Notes: a model not told the origin generated them from the sequence alone. 64,000 nucleotides of DNA from CAVTJX01 sp963735175 (GCA_963735175.1 CAVTJX010000018.1:173821-237820); one strand, 5' to 3'; positions 1 to 12,831 are shown, counted from the stretch's first letter. Made by a program: numbers and translations.

Positions 1-421
1 GCGACATCACCTCGAGGCCGAGGAAGAACAGCAGCAGATTCGCCGCCGACGCCATCACCATCATGCCGAAGACGGCCACCAGTAGCAGCGAATAGTATTC
101 GCCCAGCCGCATGTTGCGCGAGCGCAGGTAGTGCGGCGAGAAAAGCACCGTCAACAGACCGATCACCGCGAACAATGCGCGGAACAGTGAGGCGAAGCCG
201 TCGGCAAATACCGTCCCGGCAAACACCGTGTCGCTGTAACCCCACGTCGCCACCGCCGCCACGCCGCTGGCGACGAAGCCCAGGGCCGTCACCACCGGCA
301 GCGCCAGCGACTTCCAGCCGTCACGGCGCATGGCGTCGAGGACGATCACCAGCAGCGTGGTGATCACCAGGATCGTTTCGGGCAAGACACCCGGCAGGTC
401 AAAGGAGGTGGCGTAGTCCAC
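1..421 (-). CDS. nuoN: NADH-quinone oxidoreductase subunit N, N-terminal part (cut by window edge)
   Basis: Membrane subunit of respiratory Complex I and one of the three antiporter-like proton channels. Reading from a GTG at 419-421 gives about 140 residues before the window ends: hydrophobic helices followed by GEYYSLLLVAVFGMMVMAS and then LLLFFLGLEVM, the usual NuoN run with its conserved helix-5 glutamate. The start lies 3 bases after the nuoM stop, as expected for the last gene of a nuoJKLMN series. The frame is open throughout. Only the N-terminal third or so is present, so the channel-forming lysine helices cannot be checked. Confidence 0.88.
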   Translation of the reverse strand, partial: MDYATSFDLPGVLPETILVITTLLVIVLDAMRRDGWKSLALPVVTALGFVASGVAAVATWGYSDTVFAGTVFADGFASLFRALFAVIGLLTVLFSPHYLRSRNMRLGEYYSLLLVAVFGMMVMASAANLLLFFLGLEVMS

Positions 422-424
422 GGG

Positions 425-1926
<1,502 letters not shown>

Positions 1927-1930
<4 letters not shown>

Positions 1931-3856
1931 TTACCGAGCGCCACGACGAGGAAAGTGGTCAGGATGGCCAACAGGCCAATGCCCATGAAGAGCGCATAGT
2001 TTTGCACGATGCCCGTCTGCGCGCGGCGCACGGCCTGGCCGACGCCCCCAAAGAAGGTGGCGGTGCCATTGATGAATCCGTCGATGGTGCCCTGATCGAA
2101 GTACTGTGCCAGCAATTCGGACAGCCGGACAAACGGCTGCGAGATCGCGCGGTCATAGAACTGATCGACACCGTATTTATTAAGCAGCACCCGGTACAGC
2201 GGCGTTTCCGCCAGCGCCTTGGGCGTCGTCGACTTCTTCATATACCACTGGTAGGCAAGGAAAATGCCCGCCAGCGCAATCAGCACGGAAATCGCCATCA
2301 CCATGTATTCCACCGAGACGTCGTGCACTTCGCCCACCTCGGCGCCTTCAATCACGGCCCCGTGGCGAATCACCGGCTCCAGCCACTGCCCAAACCGGTT
2401 GTGCCCGCCCAGCGCGTGCGGCAGGCCGATGTAGCCGCCCACCGCCGACAGGATCGCCAACACCACCAGCGGCACGGTCATCGCCTTCGGTGACTCGTGC
2501 AGGTGATGCTCCTGCGCCTTGGTGCCGCGGAACTTGCCATAGAAGGTCAGGTACACGAGCCGGAACATGTAAAAGGCCGTGAAAAACGCCGCCACCGAAC
2601 CCACGGCCCAGAGCAGATAATGATGGCCTTCAAACGCCTTCCAGAAGAATCTCGTCCTTGGAAAAGAAGCCAGCCAGGCCGGGAACGCCCGCAATCGCCA
2701 GCGTGCCGACCAGGAATGTCGCAAAAGTCACCGGCATCTTCGACTTCAGCCCGCCCATGCTGCGAATGTCCTGCTCCCCCGACATGCCGTGAATTACCGA
2801 TCCCGACCCTAAAAACAGCAACCCCTTAAAGAAGGCGTGCGTCATCAGATGAAACACGGCCGCGACATACGCCCCCACGCCGCAGGCGAGGAACATAAAG
2901 CCGAGCTGGCTCACCGTCGAATACGCCAGCACCTTCTTAATGTCGTTCTGCACGAGGCTGATGGATGCGGCAAAGATCGCCGTGAACGCGCCCACCCCGG
3001 CCACTGTCGTCATGGCTACGGGCGAGAGCGAGAACAGGAAGTTCGAGCGCACCACCATGTAGACGCCAGCCGTCACCATCGTCGCGGCATGAATCAGCGC
3101 CGACACCGGCGTCGGACCCGCCATCGCGTCTGGCAGCCAGACATAAAGCGGGAACTGCGCCGACTTGCCTACTGCGCCCATAAACAGCAGCAGACAGATG
3201 GCAGTAATGACTCCCGCGCCTTCCCCATACAGCCCCGCCATTGGCACGAGCTGCGTGAACTGCACCGTCCCGAAGGTCGTCCAGATCAGGAAGATCGCCA
3301 GCAAAAAGCCAAAGTCGCCGATGCGGTTGACGATGAACGCCTTCTTCCCCGCCGTCGCCTTGGCCTCATCGGTATACCAGAAGCCGATCAGCAGGTACGA
3401 GCACAGGCCGACTCCCTCCCACCCCACGAACATCAGCAGGTAGTTGTTGCCCATCACGAGCAACAGCATGAAGAAGACGAACAGGTTGAGGTAGACGAAG
3501 TACCGCCGGAAGCCGGCGTCCCCGTGCATGTAACCGATGGAATAGACGTGGATCAAAAAAGAAACGCCGGTGACGACCAGCATCATCACCAGCGAAAGGG
3601 GATCGATCAGAAACGCCGCCGCCGCCTCGAACCGCCCGGCGGAAATCCACGTGAAGAGTTCCAGTTCATAGCGGCGCGCGTCCGGCGAAAAGCTCAGCAA
3701 TTCGATGAACGCGCCGCACGTGAACAGAAAGCCCAGCCCGATCATCGCCGCGGCCAAACCGCCGACCGCCTTTTCGGGGGCGCGGCGCAAGACAAACGTG
3801 TTGAGTGCGACACCCAACAGCGGAAACAGCGGAATCAGGAAAACAAGGTCGAGCAT
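1927..3856 (-). CDS. nuoL: NADH-quinone oxidoreductase subunit L (one frame break)
   Basis: Largest antiporter-like subunit of Complex I, carrying the long C-terminal lateral helix. About 640 residues when two frames are joined. The N-terminal frame runs from ATG 3854-3856 and contains WEGVGLCSYLLIGFWYTD, MAGPTPVSALIHAATMVTAG and KKVLAYSTVSQLGF. It reaches GFFSKDEIL near 2645, where one surplus base throws it to a stop. The other frame resumes with WKAFEGHHYLLWAVGS and runs to TGA 1927-1929. The break falls inside a conserved motif, so an indel error is more likely than a real mutation. It starts one base after the nuoK stop region. Confidence 0.93.
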
Positions 3857-3857
3857 A

Positions 3858-4163
3858 TCACCACTTGAGAAGCTTGACCGAATCGATGTTCATTGAACCC
3901 TTGTGGCGCCAGATCGAAATCAGAATCGCCAGCCCCACCGCCACCTCGGCCGCCGCCACGCACATCACAAAGAAGACCAGCACCTGTCCCGTTAGATCCA
4001 CCCGGTAACGGGCCACGGCCACAAACGTCAGATTCACGGCGTTGAGCATCAGTTCCACGGACATGAGAATGATAATCATGTTCTTCCGCGTTAGAACGCC
4101 CATCACGCCGATGGCAAAAATCACCGCCGACAACAGGAGGTAATGCGTCATTTCAATCTGCAC
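3858..4163 (-). CDS. nuoK: NADH-quinone oxidoreductase subunit K
   Basis: Small three-helix membrane subunit of Complex I. The two proton-path glutamates are visible in MSVELMLNAVNL and AAAEVAVGLAI. The length of 101 residues is exactly that of the family if translation begins at GTG 4161-4163; a GAGGG sequence lies five bases upstream. An in-frame ATG at 4149-4151 would give a product four residues shorter. With the GTG start, nuoK overlaps the end of nuoJ by 11 bases. Confidence 0.96.
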   Translation of the reverse strand: MQIEMTHYLLLSAVIFAIGVMGVLTRKNMIIILMSVELMLNAVNLTFVAVARYRVDLTGQVLVFFVMCVAAAEVAVGLAILISIWRHKGSMNIDSVKLLKW

Positions 4164-4669
4164 GGGGTCCCTCGGCGTCGGGCTTGCGGATCAGGGACAC
4201 CGCGCCGATGACCGCCAGCAGCAGCAGCATCGACACCACCTCAAAGGCATACAGGTATTTCGAAAACAGGATGCCGCTGATCGCCCGCACCTTCCCGAAG
4301 TCTTCGGGCAGCGGCGCAGCGTCCGGACGAATCGATGCCGTGGCCATCACTGTCATAAAGGAGATCAGCAGAATCAGGCTGGCCACGGCGATCCCCGCCA
4401 CTTTCCAGGAAACCGGGATCTGTTCGTCGATCGGCTTCAGATTCAGAAGCATGATCACAAACAAAATCAGCACCATCACCGCGCCGGCGTAGACGATAAT
4501 CTGAATCGCCGCTACAAACGGCGCCGACAGCAACACATAAAACCCGGCCAGACAGAAAAGTGTCACGACCAGGTACAGGGCGCTGGAGACCGGCGAAGGG
4601 GAGGTGATGGTCAGAAAGCGCCGCGAGGATGGCAGCCAGCCCAAACGCGGCGAACAATACGGTTTCCAT
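4153..4669 (-). CDS. nuoJ: NADH-quinone oxidoreductase subunit J (one frame break)
   Basis: Membrane subunit of Complex I, first gene of the nuoJKLMN series. The correct N-terminus is METVLFAAFGLAAILAA from ATG 4667-4669. Near 4612-4622 the frame changes, and the protein continues as TITSPSPVSSALYLVVTL and then the diagnostic IVYAGAVMVLILFVIMLL, ending at TGA 4153-4155. An alternative longer upstream reading (from about 4707) lacks the normal first helix and is not favoured. Together about 171 residues, a normal NuoJ size. The catalytic-arm genes nuoA-I are not in this window, so the Complex I genes are split. Confidence 0.92.
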
Positions 4670-4718
4670 AGACTATTTAAGACGATAATCCGCCCGTGTT
4701 CCCGCAAAACAATCGTCG

Positions 4719-4747
4719 AATATACCGAAAAAGGACTACAATGTCAA
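4719..4747 (-). promoter_or_regulatory. Sigma-70-type promoter for nuoJKLMN
   Basis: On the minus strand TTGACA (complement of 4742-4747) is followed after exactly 17 bases by TATATT (complement of 4719-4724). The -35 box overlaps the nrdR stop codon. It lies about 50 bases upstream of the nuoJ ATG, so the Complex I genes can be transcribed independently of glyA and nrdR. Confidence 0.75.
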
Positions 4748-5220
4748 TCAGTCCGGAATGGATCCGCCAATCGAGCCCGCATGCGATGCAGCTCGGCCAG
4801 AAATTCGTCCAGATTTTCGTAGCGCTTAAACACCGAAGCAAAGCGAACGTACGCCACTTCGTCGATCGGCAGCAATTCTTCCATGGTCCACTGCCCGATT
4901 TGCTGCGTCGTCACTTCACGCGTGTCGGCATTCAAAATCCGACCTTCCACGGAAGATATAATCTGCTCGATCTGCTCGGCAGTAACGGGCCGCTTGTTGC
5001 AGGCAATGGACACGCCACGCAGCATCTTCTTGCGATCCAGCGGCTCGCGGGTACCGTTCGATTTCAACACGAGCACCACATGCTCCTCGGGGGCTTCATA
5101 GGTCGTAAAGCGATGTCCGCAGGCCGAGCAAGCGCGGCGCCGGCGGATGGCATGGCCATCCCTTGCCGGTCGCGAATCAATCACCCGGTCTTCATCGGTT
5201 GCACAGAACGGACATCTCAT
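4744..5220 (-). CDS. nrdR: Transcriptional repressor NrdR
   Basis: Zinc-ribbon/ATP-cone repressor of ribonucleotide reductase genes. The 158 residues are typical. The zinc ribbon is complete (Cys3, Cys6, Cys31, Cys34 in CPFC and CSAC), and the ATP-cone begins at VLVLKSNGTREPLDRKKM and includes GVSIACNKRPV and IGQWTMEELLPIDEVAYVRF. It lies 51 bases after glyA in the same direction. No ribonucleotide reductase gene or clear NrdR box was seen in the window. Confidence 0.97.
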   Translation of the reverse strand: MRCPFCATDEDRVIDSRPARDGHAIRRRRACSACGHRFTTYEAPEEHVVLVLKSNGTREPLDRKKMLRGVSIACNKRPVTAEQIEQIISSVEGRILNADTREVTTQQIGQWTMEELLPIDEVAYVRFASVFKRYENLDEFLAELHRMRARLADPFRTD

Positions 5221-5271
5221 GCCGACTCCCCGCTTCGCGTCAAACTTTACATATCGCTGATCATGGTCAGA

Positions 5272-6584
5272 TCAAATGCCCCGCAATACCAAAGGTTTCG
5301 GGTACAGCGGGAAGTGGCTGACCAGCTCCGCCACCTCAGCCTTAACCGACTGCAATAGCGCTTCGTCATCCATCTGTTTCAATACACGGTCGATCAACCG
5401 GGCGATCTTCTTCATCTCGGCTTCCTTCATCCCCCGCGTCGTCACCGCCGGCGTCCCCACGCGCACGCCCGAGGTCGTCATCGGCTTCTGCGGATCAAAC
5501 GGCACCATGTTCTTATTGACCGTGATCCCCGCCTTCTCCAGCGCCTTCTCCGCGGCTTTGCCGGTCAGGCCCTTGGGCGACAGGTCAATCAGAATCAAAT
5601 GCGTGTCCGTGCCGCCCGATACCAGCGTGTAGCCCAAGGCAAGCAGTTCGTCGGCCAGCACCTTGGCGTTTGCTGACGATCTGCCGGGCATAATCTTCGA
5701 ATTCCGGCTGTCAACGCCTCGCCAAAGGCCACGGCCTTAGCGGCGATGACATGCATCAGCGGCCCGCCCTGCACGCCGGGAAAGACCCACGAATCCAGAG
5801 CCTCGGTGATCGTCTTCGGCTTGGGCATCCCCGCCAGCAGCAGCTCACCGCCCTTCTCGGCCGAGAGCAGCAGGCCGCCGCGCGGCCCACGCAGCGTCTT
5901 GTGCGTCGTCGTCGAGACCACGTGGCAATGCGGCACCACTTCCGGATGCTGCTTGCCCGCCACCAGCCCGGCGAAATGCGACATGTCGCAGACCAGATAC
6001 GCGCCAATCTCGTTGGCCAGTTCACGGAACTTGGCCAGCTCCCAGCGCCGCGGATAGGCCGAGGAGCCGGTCATGATCAGCTTGGGCCGGACTTCGCGGG
6101 CGGTCTTCGCCAGCGCGTCAAAATCGATATAGCCCGTTTCCCGCTTCACGCCGTAGCTGACGACATTGTATGTCCGCCCCGTGAAATTCACGGGCGAGCC
6201 GTGCGTCAAATGGCCGCCGTGAGCAAGGTCCATCCCCATGAACGTGTCGCCCGGCTTGATCAGTGTGTAATAAAGCGCCATGTTGGCCTGTGCGCCGGAA
6301 TGCGGCTGCACGTTCGCCCAATCGGCGTTGAACAGCCGGCAGGCGCGGTCGATGGCAAGCCGTTCGGCGTCGTCCACGAATTCGCAGCCGCCGTAGTAAC
6401 GATGACCGGGCAGCCCTTCGGCATACTTGTTGGTCATCACGTTACCCATCGCTTCAAGGACCGCGGTCGAGACGAAGTTCTCCGAAGCGATAAGTTCCAG
6501 CCCCGTATTCTGACGCACGCGTTCGTGTTCGATAGTCGCGAATACTTCGGGATCCGAAGTCTGAAGTTGTTTATCCGAGATCAT
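5272..6584 (-). CDS. glyA: Serine hydroxymethyltransferase (two close frame breaks)
   Basis: PLP enzyme converting serine and tetrahydrofolate to glycine and methylene-tetrahydrofolate. Start ATG 6582-6584 (MISDKQLQTSDPEVF) is chosen because AGAAGG lies eight bases upstream; a longer in-frame extension has no homology. The PLP lysine lies in STTTHKTLRGPRGG, and ELIASENFVS and YAEGLPGHRYYGG are clear. Near 5710 the frame slips, reads briefly as EDYARQIVS, and slips again near 5672 into NAKVLADELLALGYTLVSGG to the end. The joined length is about 435 residues, slightly longer than usual. Confidence 0.94.
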
Positions 6585-6624
6585 GTGTAGATCCTTCTGT
6601 TGCTTGTCCAGCCCGCCGCCCGTC

Positions 6625-7888
6625 TTATTTCGGAATACGCGGCTTAGAACGCTGGAACCAACTTTCCGTAATTTCAAGCTGGATGAAGGCGCGGAAGAAT
6701 AGTTCCTTCGCCCCCAGCTTGGCCTCATCCCGGCCTCGCACTCCGCCTTCCCCCGCGAAATGCAGCCGCCCGTCACCGGCGGCTACGGGCAACGATATTC
6801 CCGCCGCCGCGCCGATATCTTCGACCGCTGCGCCCCGTCGCTCCGGCCAGTAGTGACGGCGGTAAAACACCCCCGCGCGCCACGACCAGAAGTTGAAAAC
6901 CCGTGAACAGCGGCGCCCGACCGGCTTCGCGCTCAATTCCCAGCGACACAAACAGCGGATTGATCGGCGCCGCCGAATGCAGCGAATCCGCGAGTAATAT
7001 CCCCAAATCCTCGCGTTCCCACTGGCCGACCGCAATATCCGCGACGCTGCGCATGCGCTCCGCAAACCTGTAGCTGGCTCCCACCCGGAAATCGCCGGGG
7101 CTCTTGCCGCGCCGGTCACGCTTCAACGACGAATCCGCATCCAGCTTGGAAAAATCGTAAGTCCAGTTGCCAGTGACGCGCGGCTTCAGCATCAGGCCCA
7201 CACCCACCCGCGGACTCACCTGATAGTATCCGCCGACTGCCGCCGACCAACCGCGAAAAGTCTCCACTTGCCGATAGGCTGTATCATAGTAATACTGCCG
7301 CCCTACGCGCTGCGGGAGGTCGATTGTCTGCCGCCGTTCCACGCGCAGCAGCGTATACGCCGCCGAGACGCCCAGCGCCAACTTGTCCGTCACCCGCACA
7401 CTGTTGTCGAGCCGCAGTTCAATCGCGCTGCCGCGCCAGCGATTGCGCTTTTCGAACGCGACGGTGTCCGCAGTTCCGGCAAAGACCGCTGTATCCGGCT
7501 CGAATGTCATGATATCCATCTGCCGCAACGGCTGCGCGCCAAAACCCAGCTTCCAGCGCGCCGTCATCGGCACATAGATCGCCACGTCCTGCCAGGTAAA
7601 CTCGCCATCGGCATCGGTTCGGCCATGCGCCGTCGTATTCCAGAAACCGATCTGCCCACCCACGCGAAACGTCGTACGGGGAACAAACGCAGACAGCGCG
7701 GGATTCATCGTGTTGAACGCAAGCGAGTCGGCCAGGCCGATGCCCCCACCGCCCAATCCCTGCGTGCGTGTGCCGCCACCGGGCAGTTGTTCGCCCACGC
7801 CATTCGCCGAAAAAACCGAGCCGGCCTGCACGGGAACGCACAACGCCAGCACGGCTACGGCGATCAATAAGTAGATTCGGTAAACCAA
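6625..7888 (-). CDS. Outer-membrane beta-barrel protein, OmpP1/FadL- or PorV-like (one frame break)
   Basis: An N-terminal signal peptide (MVYRIYLLIAVAVLALCVPVQA) is followed by a Gly-rich GTRTQGLGGGGIGLADS and NTMNPALSAF. This resembles the conserved N-terminal motif of OmpP1/FadL- and PorV-type barrels, in which a GA-rich stretch precedes a WNPA-like motif. Alternating strands fill the remainder. Near 6885-6895 the frame changes and the last 90 residues continue as WRAGVFYRRHYWPERRG to the stop at 6625. It overlaps the upstream lipoprotein gene by 25 bases, so the pair is probably co-translated. The substrate is unknown; the fold assignment is moderate and the exact family is inferred. Confidence 0.7.
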
Positions 7889-9120
7889 ATGTAGAGCTTC
7901 GGTCGCTTGTTTGTGTCTTCGGACTGCGGACTGTGGAATACCTCGCGCGCCAGGTAGGTCTGTTCTTCGGACGTCAGGATCTCAATCCCGCTGTTTGTGT
8001 CCGGCAGCGCTACCCAGCGGGCGGCAAAGCGCGTCACGTCAAAAATATACTCTGTCGTGGTCGAGTTCCACGCACCGAAATCAGTATACTCAAAACCCAG
8101 AATTTGCTTCGATGCCAGCGTATCCGGGTCGGCCTGCCAAACGTCACTCAACAGTTCCCCGGTAAAGAATCCCACGGTTTGCGCCGGAAAGTGCATCACC
8201 AGCGGATTCAACGTGTCGGCAAACAGGTGCAGTTCGGCGCGCGCCACCGCGCGCGAATAGTCCTCTGTAACCCGCTGCATCGGGAAATAGAGCGCGGCCC
8301 GACCATCGAGACCCTGGCTGAGATACAGACGGGTTGAATCCAGGGTCGCCGTGTTGAGCGCTATGTAGGCGTCATGAGTAGCCGCGCGCGTAATTGTCGT
8401 ATCATGCCCCGCCGTCTCGCCGCCGTTCCACGCTGTGCCCTTCACGACAAGTTTCGGAGGATATTCGGGGAAGCCTGTAACAATGTTCTCCGCGCTGCGG
8501 AATTGTACCACGACTCCCGAGTTTCGCGGTTCAAACAGCAACCCCCACGTCGCTGTATCTCCGGCAAGCCAGCGGTTCCACAACGTTTCCGGAACTTGAT
8601 ACGCAAAGCTGTCAGCGGTCGTCGGGATGAGCACGGAGTCGATAACCGGCCAGTTCTCGCGGTCCGCCATAGTCACGTTCGAGTCCGGCACAAACGACAG
8701 TTCCGACCACTTCTTGCGGATCTCACGTACGCGCACTTCCAACGGACCCGCGCCCCGATCCGGCCATACGCGGTCGAGGTTCAAGTGGAAACGGATATAC
8801 ATGCTGTCAGGCCGTACGCTATCGGGAAAGTCTGCCACGAGGTCAAAGCGGATCGCGAAGAAGGCAAACAATCCCTGTGCTTGCCCGACTTCCAGAGACG
8901 TTCCGACTCCGTTCGTAAACAGTGGGTAAAAGGTTGTGCCCGCCGTCGCCGTTAGAGAGTCTATCACGAATGCCTCGGTGGGCTGGCCTGTGATGGCTCC
9001 CGTGCCGATGTCGGTCTCACGCTGGAGGCATCCGCCAAGCACGAACAACACCAACAGAAAAAAGAGGATGGGAATCAGACTTCGAGGGCCGAGATAAGTA
9101 TGCAAATGAAGAATTTCCAA
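7864..9120 (-). CDS. Lipoprotein of unknown function with DNRLRE-like surface domains
   Basis: 418 residues beginning at TTG 9118-9120. The N-terminus is strongly hydrophobic and ends in a lipobox FVLGGC (Cys about residue 31), so this is an exported lipoprotein. The body is beta-rich, with blocks such as DSMYIRFHLNLDRVWP, LEVREIRKKWSE-like strings and YIFDVTRFAARWV. These recall the DNRLRE/carbohydrate-binding-like modules (strands describing a property plus an F-x-V-T stretch) of secreted proteins. I recognise no enzyme motif. It is first in a two-gene unit with the barrel protein downstream and has a strong promoter directly in front. Confidence 0.75.
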   Translation of the reverse strand: MEILHLHTYLGPRSLIPILFFLLVLFVLGGCLQRETDIGTGAITGQPTEAFVIDSLTATAGTTFYPLFTNGVGTSLEVGQAQGLFAFFAIRFDLVADFPDSVRPDSMYIRFHLNLDRVWPDRGAGPLEVRVREIRKKWSELSFVPDSNVTMADRENWPVIDSVLIPTTADSFAYQVPETLWNRWLAGDTATWGLLFEPRNSGVVVQFRSAENIVTGFPEYPPKLVVKGTAWNGGETAGHDTTITRAATHDAYIALNTATLDSTRLYLSQGLDGRAALYFPMQRVTEDYSRAVARAELHLFADTLNPLVMHFPAQTVGFFTGELLSDVWQADPDTLASKQILGFEYTDFGAWNSTTTEYIFDVTRFAARWVALPDTNSGIEILTSEEQTYLAREVFHSPQSEDTNKRPKLYIWFTESTY

Positions 9121-9146
9121 GATGTAACAGGGGTGAACGGAAGTAG

Positions 9147-9175
9147 AATATACGAAACCGTCACGTAATTGTCAA
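9147..9175 (-). promoter_or_regulatory. Sigma-70-type promoter for the lipoprotein/barrel pair
   Basis: Minus strand TTGACA (complement of 9170-9175), 17-base spacer, TATATT (complement of 9147-9152). The predicted start of transcription is near 9140, giving a leader of only about 20 bases before the TTG start codon, which has no evident Shine-Dalgarno sequence. Confidence 0.75.
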
Positions 9176-9194
9176 CAAATTCAAGAACTTTCAC

Positions 9195-9212
9195 CCAACG
9201 CGCACGCGTTGG
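9195..9212. terminator. Palindromic hairpin downstream of rho
   Basis: CCAACGCG-CA-CGCGTTGG is a perfect inverted repeat. It lies between rho and the next promoter. No T-tract follows on the minus strand, so termination is only a guess. Confidence 0.4.
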
Positions 9213-9299
9213 ATCGCGTCTTTCCCGAACCGGCGTTGAATGTCTGCGGCGGGGATTTGAACGGTAGAGCCCGTCAGCCCGCGCAGTGGCGATGTTGCC

Positions 9300-9414
9300 G
9301 GGCGCCAGCGCATTGGATCAAACATCACGTTCGAGGCCGCACGGCGTGGTGAAGATCCAGCCCGCACGTCTTCGTGCGGCGGCAATCATGGGCGCCAGCG
9401 CCCCGGGTCAAGCG

Positions 9415-9419
<5 letters not shown>
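9300..9419. repeat. 30-base imperfect direct repeat plus hairpin after rho
   Basis: GGGCGCCAGCGC followed by a GTCA/ATCA-type block ending in CACG occurs at 9300-9329 and again at 9390-9419, 90 bases apart. The second copy runs into the rho stop codon. Between them CCGCACG-TCTT-CGTGCGG (9362-9379) forms a perfect 7-base-pair hairpin. A short open frame crosses this stretch (9191-9385, minus), but it has no start context or recognisable sequence, so I do not call a gene in 9213-9414. Confidence 0.55.
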
Positions 9420-10671
<1,252 letters not shown>

Positions 10672-10733
10672 GGGTCGGTCTTCTGAAGAGGAAGGATAAG
10701 AAATGACAGTTCGCGGCGCGTGGGAGACGATAG

Positions 10734-11579
10734 TCAGCGGACGGCCAGCCGCTGCGGTGGGATTTGGGCGGAGTGGATGGTAACTTGATGCGGGAACGCT
10801 TCCTCGGGAAAGAGGTCGTTGACCACTCGTTCCAGCGCGTCGTTGATATCGGTGGAGTAAATGGTCACAGTACCCGGCGCTCCCGAAGACTGCAGGTCAT
10901 TGCGCTCGCGCAGCAGTTGCTCGAGATCTGTCGCCGTCACCGAAGGCGTGTTGACGATGCTCACGCCGGAACCGAGGATTTCCCGCAACACCTTTTGAAA
11001 ATACTCGTAGTGTGTGCAGCCGAGGACGAGCGTGTCGATGCCCGCTTCCCGCGCTGGTTGCAGGTAGTGCTCCACCACCTTGCGCGGAATTTCGCCTTCG
11101 GTCCAACCTTCCTCGACCAGCGGCACGAGTAGCGGAGCGCCGTTCGAAACGACAGTCACACCGGGCTTCAACCTGTCGAGCGCCATATCGTATGCTTTGC
11201 GCCGGACCGTAGCCTTGGTGGCGAGCACGCCGATACGGCCGCTGCGCGTGGCCGCCACGGCGGCGCGCGCCGTCGGTTCAATCACCCCAATCACCGGTAC
11301 GGGGCTGCGGGCCGTAATGTCTTCGAGCGACACCGACGAGACCGTGTTGCAGGCCACCACCAGTACCTTGGGATCATGCGCCAGCAGAAAGTCAAAACAC
11401 TCGGAGGCAAAGCGGGCAATGAGCGGGATACTGAGCGAGGCATAGGGGACGCGGGCACGGTCCGCCAGAAACAGCACATTCTCGGATGGCAGACGGCGAT
11501 GAATTTCCGCGGCCACCGTCAGGCCGCCGAGTCCGGAATCGAAAATCGCGATAGGACGCGAGACGCGTTCTGGGATCAC
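10734..11579 (-). CDS. murI: Glutamate racemase
   Basis: Makes D-glutamate for peptidoglycan in the cytoplasm. 281 residues, intact. The two catalytic cysteines lie in VVACNTVS and VLGCTHYEYF; the N-terminal FDSGLGGLTV and DRARVPYASLS (a variant of the usual D-x-A-R-x-PYG) complete the active site. It sits downstream of an N-acetylmuramoyl-L-alanine amidase and a glycosyltransferase, so this block is cell-wall oriented. The 58-base gap upstream shows no obvious terminator. Confidence 0.97.
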   Translation of the reverse strand: MIPERVSRPIAIFDSGLGGLTVAAEIHRRLPSENVLFLADRARVPYASLSIPLIARFASECFDFLLAHDPKVLVVACNTVSSVSLEDITARSPVPVIGVIEPTARAAVAATRSGRIGVLATKATVRRKAYDMALDRLKPGVTVVSNGAPLLVPLVEEGWTEGEIPRKVVEHYLQPAREAGIDTLVLGCTHYEYFQKVLREILGSGVSIVNTPSVTATDLEQLLRERNDLQSSGAPGTVTIYSTDINDALERVVNDLFPEEAFPHQVTIHSAQIPPQRLAVR

Positions 11580-11637
11580 GCGATACCTCGCTCAGTACGG
11601 TTGGCTTGTGCGTCAACGACAGCTACGGAAAAAAGTA

Positions 11638-12831
11638 TCATCGGGTAGAGGATGTTTCCAGTCTTGTTTTCAACGACAAGATAGATGCCGCGAGGGCGTT
11701 GGCCAGCTTCTGACGGCCGCTCGCGGAACTGAGCAGGGCGACGTCCCGTGCGTGCGAAAGAAAGCCGCACTCCACCAGCAGGGCCGGCATGGACGCCCCC
11801 ATGAGCACATAAAATCCGGCCTGGTCCACTCCCCGTGATTCAAGACCCGTGGCCAATGAGGCCGCACGCTCCGCCGCTGCGGCCCAAGCTTCGCTGTCGC
11901 GTAAATTCTGGCTTGTCGCCATCGACTGCAAAATGAAACTCGCCTCAGTCAGCGGCTGATAACCACTGGTATCGTCTTCCAGATCGACGACGCTGTTTTC
12001 CTTCAGCGCCGCTTCAATCGCCCGGGAAGTGCGCGCGGGGCTCAGGAAGTAAGTTTCGATACCACGCACCGATTTGTCGCGGTGACTGTTGCAGTGAATC
12101 GAGATGAAAACGTCGCCTTGCTTCTCGTTGGCCAGGCGCGTCCGCTGCTGCAACGATACGAAATTGTCCGCGTTGCGTGTCAGTTCAACGGTCAACCCAC
12201 TGTCGCGCAACGCTTGGGCCAGCCGCCGCGCAATATCCAGCGTCACGTGCTTTTCCTGCACATTCGCGAGGCCAATCGCTCCCGGATCTTTGCCACCATG
12301 CCCGGGATCGACAATGACGGTCTTCAATGTCCAGTGAGCCTCTGTCCCGGCCGCCGGGATTGACGGTGGCAAAACCGGTATCGGCGCCGCTTCCAGAGAC
12401 AGGACGCGGATCTCTGGCATGACAGAGTCGACTGTTACTGCGCCGGGGAACAGATCCGGCAGTGCCGGGAGCGGCAGCCAGACTATACCGTTCCGTTCTT
12501 CCGGTACCCGGCGTAATTGTACGAATTTATCCCCGACCTTCACGAACGCATTGCCCGCGCGCAGCGTGACTGTCGCGGGGATCGCGCTGATCGTCACCTC
12601 CGTCCCGCTGACCTTCACAGGCCATTGGACCGCTCGCGCCAGATCGACCGCGGAAATCAGGCGTTCATCACCGCTGTGCTCGATCTGCAAACTGTCCCGC
12701 GCCGCGCCGGAGCGGTCGGTGACCATAACCAGGTTCTGGCTCCGCCCCAGCGTAGCGATGATGAGTAGAATCAGTAAGCCGCTGCGCAAGGGATACATGA
12801 ATCGGCGGTGTGTAAGAGAGGTGGAATTCAT
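11638..12831 (-). CDS. N-acetylmuramoyl-L-alanine amidase (Amidase_3)
   Basis: Zinc amidase that cleaves the sugar-peptide bond of peptidoglycan. Start ATG 12829-12831 overlaps the preceding glycosyltransferase stop (ATGA), so it is preferred over a longer upstream reading. An N-terminal hydrophobic segment (SGLLILLIIATLG) is followed by an AMIN-like beta region of about 130 residues, then the catalytic domain: VIVDPGHGGKDPGA (first zinc His), EKHVTLDIA (zinc Glu), ISIHCNSH (second zinc His) and LLVECGFLSH (catalytic Glu). About 397 residues; likely periplasmic, and comparable to AmiC-type enzymes with an N-terminal targeting domain. Confidence 0.93.
   Translation of the reverse strand: MNSTSLTHRRFMYPLRSGLLILLIIATLGRSQNLVMVTDRSGAARDSLQIEHSGDERLISAVDLARAVQWPVKVSGTEVTISAIPATVTLRAGNAFVKVGDKFVQLRRVPEERNGIVWLPLPALPDLFPGAVTVDSVMPEIRVLSLEAAPIPVLPPSIPAAGTEAHWTLKTVIVDPGHGGKDPGAIGLANVQEKHVTLDIARRLAQALRDSGLTVELTRNADNFVSLQQRTRLANEKQGDVFISIHCNSHRDKSVRGIETYFLSPARTSRAIEAALKENSVVDLEDDTSGYQPLTEASFILQSMATSQNLRDSEAWAAAAERAASLATGLESRGVDQAGFYVLMGASMPALLVECGFLSHARDVALLSSASGRQKLANALAASILSLKTRLETSSTR

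Noticed and set aside
9191..9385. Small protein gene behind rho
   Set aside because: No start context, no homology-like pattern, and it covers hairpins and a direct repeat.
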